Shown piece by piece: positions 43,615 to 55,976 of a stretch of 64,000 nucleotides of DNA. Below the pieces are notes generated by a model, which made no database searches, was not told where the DNA came from, and worked only from the letters and a program-made list of their open reading frames with translations. The translations under genes were made by a program, and so were the position numbers. How positions within the stretch are numbered: position 1 is the first letter of the stretch; each line of letters begins with the position of its first letter. The DNA comes from Apiotrichum sp. Y4204 (Eukaryota > Basidiomycota > Tremellomycetes > Trichosporonales > Trichosporonaceae): positions 1 to 64,000 of the forward strand of contig JAMYHL010000071.1 in assembly GCA_025531455.1 (NCBI GenBank), given 5' to 3'.

Positions 43615-46135
43615 ATGGCTCTGGCCACCTTTGAGCCTGAGGGAGGCAAGGACGGCACACCTCCACCGATACAGTCGGCCGAGGAAGATTCGCTCATGGG
43701 CCGTGAGCATGGCATGGTAGGTTCCCAGCTCCCAGGTCTCATGATCGATAGCTAATCATAGCTTTCTCAAGCTGGGGGACCCGTTCGCCAGGCGCCTACT
43801 TCCGCCGAGATTGACGCTGTAATTGCTGCAGCAATGGCAAACGCACCGCCAGCGCCGCCGCCGATGGAATTGGGCCTCGAGAGTGAGTCACCATCCCTGG
43901 GCTTGACATTGACAGCAGCCTCCACTCGTTCCCTCACCCCGCTCATGACCAACATCCTGCCATCGGCTATTGGCTCGGACGGCCGTGTCAACCTCTTTGT
44001 CGGAAACGTGAGTGCATGTGTTGGGAATAATCCTGACCGCGGCAGCTCCCGTACAGAGTCCGATGGCAGGACCTTAAAGACCTGTTTCGCAAAGCCGGCA
44101 CTGTTCTGCGAGCAGATGTCAGCCTTGGGCCAGACAACCGCAGTCGTGGTTACGGAAACGTCCTGATGGGTAGCCGGGAGGATGCAGCACGCGCTATTGA
44201 CCGCTTCAACGGATTCACATGGCAGACTCGTACCCTTGAGGTACGGCCCGACCGACTTCCGCCAGAGTATGAGCCTCAACCCCATGTGCACCACAAGCCA
44301 ATGTATGGGTATGGACCAGGACCTATTCAGCACTTTGGCGGAGGAGGATGGCCTCATCGCCCGCCTCACCACGGGTCGCCGTTTGGACAGTTCCCGCCGC
44401 ATCTTGGGCCATCACATGGGGGCCCTCAGCCGTTTGTCCGCGCTCCCCACCTGGCAGGGCATTCGAGTGTACCCGTTGGCGCGTCACCATTAGCAGGCTC
44501 GCTCACAGCTGGAGCAAGCCAGGCGTCGACAGGTGCTGTCCCCTCAGCACCGAATTGGAGCCGTGATCCCCTTGCATCCTTCGCGCCACTCTCAGAGGCC
44601 CCCATCCTTCCAGGTGCGAGCACGTCGCCACTTGGACTGGATGGAAAGCGTCCGGGATCGGCTACTAGCAAAGACGAGCGCGTGGTCCCTCCTTCGCGAA
44701 TCCCGCCAAATCTGCTTGCACCGGGTGTCAAGAGCGCATTCTCCCCCGAGCTTGAACCGCCTGTCGGACATCGCTCCTCGTCGGGATCAGCTGACGGCAC
44801 TCTTCCCCTCCCACCCATTGCACTTAACGGCCTTGCTGGCCAGGCGAAGGATCTTGGGGCACCGAATACTCTTGTCGACCGCGTAGTCTTTGTAAAGAAT
44901 GTGGGTGGCGTGTTGGGTGCAGGATACTCACAATCTAGCTATCATCGACCACCCAGTGGCAAGACCTCAAGGATCTTTTCCGACCTGCAGGTGTTGTCAT
45001 TCGCGCCGAGTACGTGTTTGGTGTATGCTAGAGCTAATGTCAGCGTCGCGACCGGACCAGATGGCCAGTCTCGGGGTTTCGGCACCGTCTTGTTCGCGTC
45101 CAAGGACGACGCCCTCAAGTCTGTCAACATGTTCAACGGGTGGGTTTAACACTGACGACTCTGACTGTTTACTGACTCTTCAGCCGCGAAGTGGATGGTC
45201 GCGTTCTCCACGTGCAAACAGAGCGTCAAACTCTGGAAGACAAGCAGATCCAGCCTATTCATCCGGTTGAGCCGTTCCCCGCGCTTGGTACCAAGCCTTC
45301 ACCCCCAATCTGGTCACAGCCGTCCCTGCCAATGATGGCGCCCGGAGCGGAGCCGTTTGCACCGCCCGCTCCCCCGTCTGCCACCACCTCGCCGACAGGA
45401 AGCAAGGTACCATGGGCGCTCAACACTGCCACCACAACACCTCCACGAAAGGACGGCGTGGAGGACGCCATTCAACGTCAGAATCGGCACCCCGGTCCCA
45501 TCAGTCTCCCACCGTTCCCCGCGCCAGGAGACATCAACCCTCTGAGTCCTTTGCAAACTCGCAATCTACCTCCAATGACACCGTCTATGCCTGGGTTCGT
45601 CTTCAACGCGTACCCACAAACGCCTCCCATACATCAGCGCTTCCTCGCTCCCAACGCCGGGCCGTTTTCCCCAGGACTTCCCGTGACATCTCCGTTGGCC
45701 GGTCGACGGAGCCCGTTCCTGAATGCGGCCCCAGGAGCACCCGTTCTGCAACCCCCTCACCAGGGAGGTTCGGCTGCTCTCGGGACTCCCACGACCCAAA
45801 TCTTCCCCCGCAATGCTTCGCACGCGGCAGCTGGACCCCCTGGTTCAGAGGTGACGACCGAGTATTTCCCTCCCGTTGGGTCGTCGCCCCTGAAGGGCGG
45901 TGACCGCCTCGTGGAGGATCTGACGAGAAATACGGCGGCCATCACACTTGAGAACCCTACTCCAACCACGCAAGAACCCAAGCGGTCTACGAGCGGGAGC
46001 GGTGACAGATTGGCACCAGCTCCTGCTGGGGCGAATGGCCGGAGTAGCTTCGATGGACCCCGACAGAATATCAACGCGTGGAATCACGAACGCCGTGCGA
46101 GTTGGAGCGAGGTGGCGGGCGGGCAGAGCCGGTAG
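43615..46135 (+). CDS. RNA-binding protein with two RRM domains
   Basis: Exons 43615-43716, 43762-44007, 44046-44900, 44939-45009, 45044-45139 and 45184-46135 give 773 residues. RRM1 (about 110-190) has RNP2 NLFVGNLPY and RNP1 RSRGYGNVLM. RRM2 (about 396-470) has VVFVKNLS and RNP1 QSRGFGTVLF. Both share the phrase WQDLKDLFR, which suggests an internal duplication and resembles Gbp2/Hrb1-type mRNA-export RRM proteins. The linker and C-terminal 280 residues are Pro/Gly/Ser-rich and probably disordered. A 33-nt segment in exon 2 (GTGAGTCACC...CATTGACAG, about 43882-43914) could be another in-frame intron. The stop lies 84 bp from that of the convergent FAD1. Confidence 0.82.
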
Positions 46136-46219
46136 TGTATAGTAGTTTTTTAGGGAAATTCAATGCATCGAGCGCTTGGAGTCCCCGTGTCAAGTCTATA
46201 TGCTACAACTGATCTAGTT

Positions 46220-47391
46220 CTATGCCTGGCGCTTGATCCTGCCAGCTCGCTCCTGTGTGGGATCCGTAAGCTTCCATGCGGGGTCCCATCCATCCGCAGT
46301 CTTCAGCAGAGGATTCCGCTTTGTGTTGTTTGTCGATCCCAACGAAGTATACCTATGTGTCAGAGCGGCTTACAAGCACAAAACAACTCACCCATCATCA
46401 TACAGCTTGCAGTACGGCACATCCAGCTCGCGCAAGAAATCCCAAATCTCATGATACGTCCAGTTGAGAACCGGATGAACGCGAAGCACCTGGGGCCAGC
46501 TGGGATCCGTGGGCGCCAGAACTGAGACATCTAGAAGAGAAAATATCAGCATGGAACGAAGCAGACCACTAAACCGCTAGGCCACCAGGCCGCTGGCCGC
46601 CAGGATACTCACTGCCGTTGGGATCCCCCTGGCGGGTACCCAGCAGAATTGCGCGGATCTCCTTTCCGCCCTGGCAGGCGAGATACTCTGAGAGCGCGGC
46701 CTTCATGCCTCCGCCAAAGCGGTAGAGGTCCATGGCATAGTACGTCGCCGAGTCGATGACAAACGCCTCGAGGGCGGGGAAGGGGTTCGGCGCGGTAAAG
46801 TACACGCTGCGGATGAGGGGGTACGGCGCGTCGTGGGCCGGGTCGACGGGGGTGTGGTGTGTGGCTGTTGCGTGCACCTCTGTATTGGAGGTGACGCAGG
46901 GGGGCAGCGGGGGCGGGGCCTCGGCCGGCCCGTTCAGGTTGAGGTATGCGTTGAGATATGCTTCGGCGGCCTTGCTCTCCGACGACTGTTCGCGGGGGGC
47001 GCACAGCGTCGAGGGGAGCGTCGGCAGCGCCATGCGCTCCGGCTTGAGCGCGCTCGGCACATCCGTGTGCCGCTCGTACAGCACCGCCGCGAAGAGGTGC
47101 AGAAGAACTGTACCTGCGATGGTGAGTGATTCGAGCATTACAGATTCAGAGATCGCACAAGGACTCACAGTCTTTGCCGCCGTTGAAGGAAAGTGCTACT
47201 GCACACTCGCTGCATGTCAGACCTGGCTCACGCACAAGCACCGCGCTCTGTACGCTGTTCGCAACTCACCCCAGCTCATCCAGCACGCCTTCGATGAGCG
47301 CGAGCGCGTCGGCAATCCTCTTTCCGAGCGCATCGTCCGTTTTCGCACGTTTGAGCACGCGGTCCAGCTCCGCCGCGGATATGTGAGACAT
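46220..47391 (-). CDS. FAD1: FAD synthetase (FMN adenylyltransferase)
   Basis: Exons 47270-47391, 47169-47209, 46613-47113, 46392-46530 and 46220-46352 give 311 residues. The enzyme makes FAD from FMN and ATP. It has the PAPS-reductase-like PP-loop [18 protein letters not shown] (about 45-62), AYYxMD-type segment [33 protein letters not shown], then [45 protein letters not shown] and NPLL, all in the usual order of fungal Fad1. An insert of about 60 residues rich in Pro lies between the loop and the YYAMD block. Acceptor of exon 4 (AAT codon split) was fixed by phase. Confidence 0.92.
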
Positions 47392-48510
47392 CGTGGCTGC
47401 GGCAACTAGCTGTGTATTCGCGGGGGAGATCAACCAGCTGCCCCTTACAGTTCGAGTCTGGGCTCAGTCGCAATGTCGGGAAACGCGGCTGGTGATGAGC
47501 TGGGTATTGGGGGTGAAGGTCTCTTGCAGTGTCCGAAGGGAATGTTGCGGCTCGTGGGTTCTCCGTCTGTCACGGATCGGAAGGACCGTTTTGTTCTTGT
47601 TGTGGGGTGGAGTTGACGGAGTTTGTAGCTTTGTAGTCAGCAGCAGTTGTCCTGTCCGTCCCCCGGGGTTGTAGAAACCGAACGGCCGAAGTAGTTGGTA
47701 GCGCGCCCGTCGATGGAGCACATGCAGCCCGCCTAGCTCGTAGGCCTCGTCGCCGAGCTCGCCGATTTAAAAAAGGATCTGTAGCCGAAGTGGAGACAAG
47801 CCACACTTTGTAATGGTGCATTACACTAGACCGATTAGCCGATCATTACTAAGTGAATGTAGTGCGGAGTATTTGTCAATAGCGGGAGCAGAACTGGATT
47901 AGGCTTGGCGGATCCTTCCATTACAATCAGTCATAGCCGGATTACATGTGCATTAAGGCTTGAAGGATTCCGTTGTGGCGGGGAGTGTGGTGGTGCTTTG
48001 CATTGTTGAGAGCGGAGCGAGAGGGAGAGAGCGCGAGAGTGGAAGGAGTTAGACAACCACCTCGCATCACAATCAGCAACTTGCTGCAGTTCCATCCCAT
48101 CCACCACCACCACCACCACCGAGTTCGGTCTCTTTTTGCAGCGTTCCCCCCATTCCATTAATCCCATCGAATCCATCTCTCACTCATTTTACATCATCAT
48201 AATCAATCATCACCAGTCACACACCCACCACAACAGCAACAATAACATCTCTGTCCATCATCGTCACCATCCCCCTCGCCACCTGACAATCTTCCGTCAC
48301 TACCACCACCCCGCGTGCGCGATCAACGGTCCATTTGTTTTTCTCACCCGTCTCGTCTCGCCTCCACTGCCTCCGCCTCCGCCTCCACTGGCTCACCCCC
48401 TGCCCACGACATTTGGATTGTTGTTGCATCCTCACCTCCAAAAAATATCGCAGTGAAACAGACAATGATTGCTGTAGCCCTCTACTAAACGCGACAAGAC
48501 GCTCTTCGAC
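47392..48510. promoter_or_regulatory. divergent intergenic region, FAD1/MED14
   Basis: These 1119 bp separate two divergent ATGs. The 400 bp before MED14 form a C/A/T-rich leader with (CAC)n at about 48099-48121 and CAACAGCAACAATAAC runs. No gene is seen. Confidence 0.45.
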
Positions 48511-51500
48511 ATGTCAGGTTATCCTCCAGCGCGCACCATATCGGGCGCCCAAGTCGGCGACATGGTTTCCACAGGGCCCGCAGCGGCAAGTGTGCACAAT
48601 CTGCATTCCCAGCCGCAGCCGGTTGCCTCGTCGTCGCGCAACCCGCAGCTGGGCCCGCATCCCTTCTTTCGGTATCCGACGCCCACGGCCGAACAGATCG
48701 AGGAGGAGCTGCCGCCATATTGGGAGACGGAGAATGTCCCTCTCGGCCAGCTGCTGGATGGGTTGACGCGCAAGGCGTACAATGACATGCGCATCCTCGT
48801 TGAGAAAACGTGCGTACAGGAGGTATACCGCTACTAACATGTCGCCAGGCTACCGCCATTACCTGCGCATCAGAGGCCAAAGCATATTATTGAATACGCC
48901 AAAGTAACGCGTCAGGCGGTACTAAAGTACCTCGCGGTTCTTAGATGGAAGACCACCGTCGATCTGGCAACCTCTGCAGCTTCGCAGGCTAATGGTGCTC
49001 CGCCGGCGGGACCGACCCCGTCATTTCCGACACCCCATTCGAATGGCGAGTCGAACAACACGAGCCCGCCGGCATATCCCACGACAGGAAAGGCGAGACC
49101 AGGCGACGTTGCCACAGTTGATGGTGCTCGAGGGAAAGTCACGGATGCGCGTCGTATTCAACAGTTTCTCGAGCACCAGAATGCTCAACACGAGGTGGCC
49201 ATTACACATATCCAGCACATAACCACATCGGTCAACACCTTGCGGTAGGTATGCGGTAGCGGACGCTTCTGACACTGTAGGGAACGAAATGCCGACTTGC
49301 TTACCGCGTTGGCATTACAGTCCGCTGGCACGTACACGCGACTCCCCACATCCCTCACCGATTTCTTCACTCCCCAGCCTTCCCTGACTCCGACATCCAT
49401 CATGAACACGGTCCAGCGTTTGAATGACCAGATTCGATACCGTTTAAAATGTGTCGACTACGTTCCACCAGAACTTGTGATCGAAAAAGTGGAGGATGGC
49501 CGCGTTCATGTCCGCGGAGGTGGACCCAATGGCTGGCTAGCCCAGCTCAGTGTTGTGGGCTTTGAGGAGGACAGCCGATGGTGGCTTACCGGCGTGGAAT
49601 GGGGTTGGAGAGTAGACGGTACCCGGCAGGCAAAAGAGTTTACACCAGAGGAGCGGCAACAGATTCTGGACGTCGCCAACTTGGAAGTACTCGTACCGCG
49701 GCCTTTACCAGACAACCTCAAGCCGAACGTCGACCAAGTCACGATAGATGCGCCTCTGGTCCGCATTCACAACTTTTTGCAACACCTCTCCCTCACCTAT
49801 CAGCTCGAGGTTCTCTTCTCTCAAGCAGTCGCCCTCATTCAGTCCCGCTGGCGAGGGAATCTTCTTGTGGATGTGGACCGCGTAAAGAAGGAGCTTCGTA
49901 TTCGGTACTGGAGGTGAGTATCTGTCTCTGGTTGAGCTGACATCCAGTCGACCGCGGGCCGCCCAGCCTGCAGCCGCCGGACCAAACCAGGCAAACGTTG
50001 GCCGACGACCGCAACCCAACATTGGGCGCACTGGAAGCACCCCTGTCGGTGGCACCCTGATGCTATCAATAGGGGAATCGAAACATCCGATTAGCGAGGC
50101 GGAGCAGGTCCTTCGCGAAGTTGTCACCGCTGGCAACGTGCCGACAGATCGTGTCTTGCGCCTTGAGATTGGTATGAAGTGGGAGGTGGGAGAATTCGGC
50201 GTTGGTGGAGGATTGAGGGTCAATGACCTCATGGATGTGTCGCCACTGAAGTTGGTGAGTAACGCATATCATGTCGTCTTGGATTGGGCACTAAACAATA
50301 GAATCCTACAGCTCTTAGTGCCAAGGCGCTGCTCACCTCCGCGACGACAGAGCACGCCACTATCCTCGCACGGGCAACGTTGACACCCCTCCTCTCCAAT
50401 CCCCGATTGATAATGGATCCGCTGAATCCCCCGCGGTTTGCAGAGTCGGATTCAGCCCTTCGTCCACTGTCTCTCATCATTCCAGTTCCATCACAGCATG
50501 GAGAAGGCCAGTTCGTGGTGGCTGTATCTGCGACTTCTGGCCTTATCGAAATCGAGGACACCAATGCAAAGGACAATGGTCAAGGCCTCGAGAACAACCG
50601 CACAGTACGAACCAAGATGGCGTCGGCGGCGGTCAATGAACAAAAAGGTCGTTTGGCGGAGGACGTGTATCGACTGATGCTGAGCGTACGTCCCTTTGAG
50701 CGAGCTGTGCTGACATCAGGTCATTATGGAGGACGTGGAAGACAATCTTCGTCAACTTGGACTGCAGCCTATTCGCAGGCTCGCCCTTCGCACCAACGAT
50801 CTCGCAAAGACAGATTTGGGACCCGCTTCAACCCTCTTCGTGCCGTTACCCGTGTCGGACTCGCACTATTTCGTTTGCAAGGTTACTCCGGACGGCCTGG
50901 CCTACGAGCTTGTCAAGATCTTGCGGGTGCCGATGGTCGCTGGTGGAGGTCTCAAGCTAGCGATCGGCGACCGTATTCCCATTGATCTCAACCAAATCGT
51001 GGAGCGAAGGAACAACAAGTCGGTTAAGCGGGCATTGGATGGTGATGATGTTGCTGGTCTTACTGCCAAGCTTGCAAACGCGTCGATCACTTCCACATGC
51101 CGCTTCCAGTTCAACCCCAAGGACTTTAAGGACATGTTCTTCTACTGCAAGTGAGTACAAAGCTCGTTGGCATGGAGCTGACCTCAGCGCTCTTGTGGCT
51201 CAGACCATGGTCGAACAGCAGCTCAAGGATCGTACTATTCCTTATACCATCCACTTCCCCGACGACTCCGACTTCCCAACACCTCGGAGTCGCTCTGCTC
51301 TGGCGGGTATGGTGCCGCACCTGTGTGTCAACGCCAGCGATCTGTTCAAAGACGGGCGGGCAGCGGAAGTTGCATCACCAAAGGTCTTCCTCGTTATCAA
51401 CGACTGGTGGAAAGGCTCAAAGTGTTCTGTTGAGACCATCGTCCGCCTCCGTCATCGGCCGTCTGTCACATCGACCAACGACCCTGCTTCTACTCCTACA

Positions 51501-52526
51501 TCCACGACTTCCGCTCGCGCGGATGGGATCAAGTTTGACCCTGTCACGTCGACAGTCCGGTTCCGGGCACCGAAGATTGCGCAATGCGTCCCCGATTTTC
51601 TGGAACAGTGGGAGCGTCTCAGCAAGGTCATTGTCGTTGCAGGCGAAGTCAACCGGCTCAACAGGTCTGAGCAGTTCCGCGACATCCGTCTTATCTCCTT
51701 TGACCTCTGCACGGCGACCCTCCAATACGCTCACGTAAGTCTTTTCCCTCATGTACAATGGAGCTCACCCGCCCAGGGTTACCAGGTTGCAATCACTTAT
51801 ACGCCAACGTCGGACTCGTATCATGCGTCCTTCTTCCGCACACAACCAACGTCCACACCCGCTCCTCCGACGGTAACTGGTGCTACAGACAAAGAGGAGG
51901 AGAACCCACACCAGCTCATTGCCCATCTGTTGTCACACTATCTCAATGAGTTGACAACTCAGCCTCAACCGGCCAAGGACGGGAGCAATGGGAAGCAGTT
52001 TATCCAGCTCTTGCGGGCAACTCTGCCGCTTCTTCTGGAAGCGGAAGCGCTGCGCACTGCCTCACATGGACACTTTCCTGCCCTTGTCGTTCGGTCCGTC
52101 ACCGAGTACCGCTTGGTTTGGGACAATGAAGGGACGGTCCGCTACGCGCTCGAAATCGCCCTCACGGCGGACGCAAAGTCCTTCCTCATCTCGGACGCAT
52201 CAAAACCAAAAGGTGATGTGCCGTTGGACCTCAGCTGTGGTCCTTTGACGGCCATACCCAATCTTGAGCGCGTTGTTCTTAAAGGCTTCCAAGCAGCCCG
52301 TGCTGCAAAGGCTGCGACACCTGGTTCTGTCAGCACGCCAGCTGCTGCGATGACGCCCGCGGTCACCGCCTCGCGACAAGCCGTGTCGTCCGGACATCCG
52401 TCAATGCCTCCCGCCCTCCGTCTTGACAACGGCCATTCCATTCTCTGTGCCACAGCTGTCGTCCAGGATGTGCTGCGCGCCATGAGTGCTGAGTTAGAAA
52501 CGGCCGTTGCATCCGCAAGCTTGTAA
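48511..52526 (+). CDS. MED14: Mediator subunit 14 (Rgr1)
   Basis: Exons 48511-48809, 48849-49244, 49281-49913, 49948-50254, 50302-50685, 50720-51150, 51188-51734 and 51777-52526 give 1248 residues. Med14 is the backbone joining Mediator head, middle and tail. The conserved N-terminal Med14 domain begins at VPLGQLLDGLTRKAYNDMRIL and includes RRIQQFLEHQNAQ, ADLLTALALQSAGTYTRLP and RLNDQIRYRL. Later come TLQYAHGYQVAITYTP-type tail sequence and Ser/Thr/Pro-rich C-terminal parts. Exon 5 starts at the TAG acceptor before AATCCTAC, chosen because it gives LKLNPTALSAKALL in phase. Confidence 0.9.
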
Positions 52527-52618
52527 CACCCATCACATGCATTGATTAGCATTGATAGCGAGCGCCTCAACGTCCACGCTGTGTCTAGTACTGCTGCATA
52601 TCACTACACATCTCACAT

Positions 52619-53161
52619 CTACGAACTGAAGGGATTTTCAATCTCTGTTGCATGTCAGCGCGCCATCTCTTAGACCGTGATCGGGACTCACCAGCTGAGC
52701 CGTCGGTGGGGCTGATCAACATGACATTCGGGCCACGAACCACCACGAGACCGAGAGTCCTGTCTGGCATTGTCGCATCTGGGATGTGAGAATGGATAGC
52801 AGATAAGAGATCTCAAACGCCAGTCCTACACTTACTCTCGTAGGACTCCACAACATCGTCCATGACGAGGTTCATGAGCTGGTCGTATCCCTTCAGCACG
52901 CCAGTGACTGCAATCGTCAGTATCAAGCCAAAACCTCCGCGCCTCGATCCAACTATAAAAACTCCAAAACTCACCCTCCCGCCCGCCGGCAAGCTTGACC
53001 GAGATGGACTTGTCGACATAGAGCGCGAGGTTGAGAATGTTTTCGCGCTTCTTGCGCTCCTCTGGCCGTCCGCCGCCGCGACCGCCGCGTCCGCCGCCGC
53101 GTCCTCCCTGAATGTTTAGCGCGGGAGGGGGTCACAGGTGCTTGCTTACTCGAGAAGACAT
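52619..53161 (-). CDS. LSM7: U6 snRNA-associated Sm-like protein LSm7
   Basis: Exons 53150-53161, 52975-53107, 52836-52907, 52692-52778 and 52619-52644 give 109 residues. LSm7 is part of the Lsm1-7 (mRNA decay) and Lsm2-8 (U6 snRNP) rings. The N-terminus is a Gly/Arg-rich tail, then PEERKKRENILNLALYVDKSISVKLAGGREVTGVLKGYDQLMNLVMDD (Sm1) and LGLVVVRGPNVMLISP (Sm2), ending EIENPFSS. The first coding exon is 12 nt. The stop is 92 bp from that of the convergent MED14, and the start is 403 bp from that of divergent SRP68. Confidence 0.94.
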
Positions 53162-53564
53162 GGTGCTGTATTTGGTATGCGGTGGAGAGGGTGGTGTTGA
53201 TGAAGCGTAATGTTGACAACTAACGTTTCGACTTGATCGTGTTGCGCGTTGCTCGACCTGTGGACACCCGCGGAAGTGGTGATGGGATGGAGGATTGTAA
53301 TTGTTTTTGGCTGTATTACGACGGGATCAAATTGATAAGCTATTCCTAATATTTGTTCCATTCTTCTAATCGGCTACATCGAATTGCGATGTGTGCCCAG
53401 TTGCCAGCGCCGTTCTCGCTATCAAACGACTCTTGCTGGCTGGCTGCAATGTCGTCGTGCCTTGGAACCAACGTCGAGTTGGCCTTCGTGAGGCAAAAGT
53501 CAGTCTGCTCCGTCTCCATCAACATCATCCCTCTCACCCCTCCCCCCAACTCGCCGCATCAGCC
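53162..53564. promoter_or_regulatory. divergent promoter, LSM7/SRP68
   Basis: These 403 bp separate two divergent ATGs and must hold both promoters. No specific element is assigned. Confidence 0.45.
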
Positions 53565-55527
53565 ATGGCAGCCAAGGCCGAACGCGATCTGTCGTTCAAG
53601 CGTGGGTAATGCAGAGTAATCTCAGTTCTGATCTTCAGTTCTCGACCTCCTGAGCCGCGAGCGCGGTGTCTACGGTCTCCGGAACGGTGACAATGAACGC
53701 TACAGGTACGGTAGAAAGAGTGCAACGCTCTGCTGACTCCAGGAAACACTGCTCCAACAAGGTCCACCGTCTGCGCCAGGTCACGGGCCTGACATCCGGC
53801 AAGGGCAAGGTGTACAAGAAGCCAGCGCCCGTGACACTCGAGTCTGTCACTGACAACCGGTGCGCTTCAGAGTTCATTCTCCGCCGTTTACTGACATCAG
53901 TCAACTCTACCTCCTCCTGTTCTCTGCGGAGCGCGCGCTTGCCCACTCGCACGAGTTCAAGGCGCTCGCAGGAAAGCCCGACACGCCGCGCACCGCCCGC
54001 AAGGACCAGATTTCGTGGCTCCGTCGCGCGCTCAAGCTCGCAACAAACCTGCACTCCATTGCCCAGGCGCTCGCGGGCGAGTCTCCGGCCCGCCTGTCGC
54101 AGCAGTGCCTTGCCGAGATTTCCATCTACTACCTCTCTGTTCGCGCCGAGCTGGCGTTCGAGCGCGGCCAGTTCGCCGAGGTGCTCGCTGATCTCGCTGC
54201 CCGCCGTGGGCTTCTCAACACGCTTGCGGATGCCGCCCGCGACTCGTACCAGCAGGCGCTGGCCGTCGAGTTTATCGACGCGTACGATCCGCTCATCCGC
54301 TTCAGCGCGTACAAGCTCGGTCGCGCCGAGTCACACGATATTGACGGTGTCGTGGCCGACATTGATGACGACATGAAGGAGGAGGCGCTTGCTGGATTCG
54401 CGCAGCTTGTCGCTGCGCTCCGCAAGGAAACGGGTGCCGCGGAGATGGAGGCTGGTCGTCGCACGCTGGACGCTGTCGAGTTTGCCGGCGAAAAGGTCGA
54501 GTTCCGCAACGCCGAGCTCGTGGACGCCATGCTCCGTGTCCAGGATGCTCTCGGAAAGCTCAAGGGCAAGACTGAGAGCGGCAAGGGCCGTGGCATGAAG
54601 GGATGGGACCGTGTGCTTGGAGTTCTCGGTGAGGCGGAGGGCGTCGCTCGTCGTCTTCTTAACGATCACGAGGCTTCTGGTACGGCGTCGCTTCGCTCGA
54701 CTCGCACATCGCAGTCGCTCTCGCTGGCGCACCAGTACATTGTCTTCCTCCTCCTCACCCATCGCATTCGCCGTGACCTCCTTCTCGTCGACAGCCTCGC
54801 CGCCGCGTCCACCCTTCCGTCCGACCCGACAGTGTTCAAGCTGCCCGGCAGCCGCATCAAGGTCGAGGAGGCAGTCAAGGGCCTCGCGGCCATGGTCAAG
54901 CTGTACGACACTGTCCTGCAGAGCCTAAGCCAGCTTCGCAGCCTTGCCATTGTCGAGGAGAAAGAGGGCGTGCGGAGGTCCGCTGAAGGTGTCGAGGCAT
55001 TCTTCCACGGAACAAAGTGCTACCACCTTGCGCGTCTGCATTGCGTGCACCCGACCCCGTCCTACTCGTCTGCAGCTGAGCTTCTCGTCCGCGCCTCGGA
55101 ACGCGTCGAGCAGACCCGCGATCTTTTGTTCGGCATGGAGACCGACTTCCAAGAGGAGGTGGTCAACATTACAAAGAAGGACCTCGACAGCCTTTCCACC
55201 AAGGTCGACACGCTCACGCTCGCCACCAAACGGGCGCTGTTTGCGCAGACCGTGACCAAGCCCGTCTTCTTCGACATTGCATTCAACTATGTGGACCTTC
55301 CCATGGACGATCTCCTCGCCAAGGCAGGCAAGGCCGCGCCCAAGCCTGTCGCCGCAGCCGCGGCCGCAGCCCCGCAAAAGGCTGCCGAGCCCATCACCGC
55401 GCCCAAGCCCGTCCATGCCCAGACGCAGGTCCACGAGCGTACGCGTGAAGCGACGCCGACACCGGCTGGCGACGAGGGCGCGCAGGAAAAGAAGGGGTGG
55501 CTGGGAGGATGGTTTGGTCGCGGCTAA
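53565..55527 (+). CDS. SRP68: signal recognition particle subunit SRP68
   Basis: Exons 53565-53601, 53639-53705, 53743-53859 and 53901-55527 give 615 residues. SRP68 pairs with SRP72 and binds SRP RNA in co-translational ER targeting. Hallmarks are LSFKLLDLLSRERGVYGLRN, RYRKHCSNKVHRLRQ, LLLFSAERALAHSHEFK, HSIAQALAGESPARLSQQCLAEISIYYLS and, C-terminally, RALFAQTVTKPVFFDIAFNYVDLPM, the SRP72-binding region. The tail is Ala/Pro-rich and ends with GWLGGWFGRG. The first exon is 37 nt. Confidence 0.94.
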
Positions 55528-55976
55528 GAGGAGGTATATTATATGCATAAGTGAGAGTTCAAGCGACTTGGCGCGAGTTGCGAAATCTGTTTGGTCTTGA
55601 AGTGTGTGTGTGTCTGTTTGGCGATGGGCACTGTTGCAGTGGATGTGAATCTGGGATATCTGGATATTTGTAATAGCTTGTCTAATTAGGGTTCGGGAGA
55701 TCTGAATACAAAACGCTGGGGTGAGTATTTAGAGACAAAGATTAGGCTTTAGACCTGTCTTTGAACCTGTCTGTTCGCTTGCACCCGCCCGGCCACACCC
55801 AGTCTCACATGACGCATGGCGGCGGGAGGTGTTCAAATCAAAAGCGCGAGAACGAAAGCGTTGCTCTTCGACGCACGCCAAGTCTTTCTTGCTTCGCCTC
55901 GTGCAAACACCATCATTCCCCCATCCAAACCCATCTTGTCGTCTCCACCCGCCGCGCCGCGTGCCAACTTGTGCAA
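55528..55976. promoter_or_regulatory. intergenic region, promoter of SMG7-like gene
   Basis: These 449 bp lie between two plus-strand genes. A short (TG)n run occurs at about 55601-55612. No other feature is seen. Confidence 0.4.

Noticed and set aside
46570..46600. tRNA 5'-like sequence (GGTGGCCTAGCGGTTTAGTGG, minus strand) within a FAD1 intron
   Set aside because: There is an A-box-like start but no B box or T-arm follows, so it is probably a chance resemblance.
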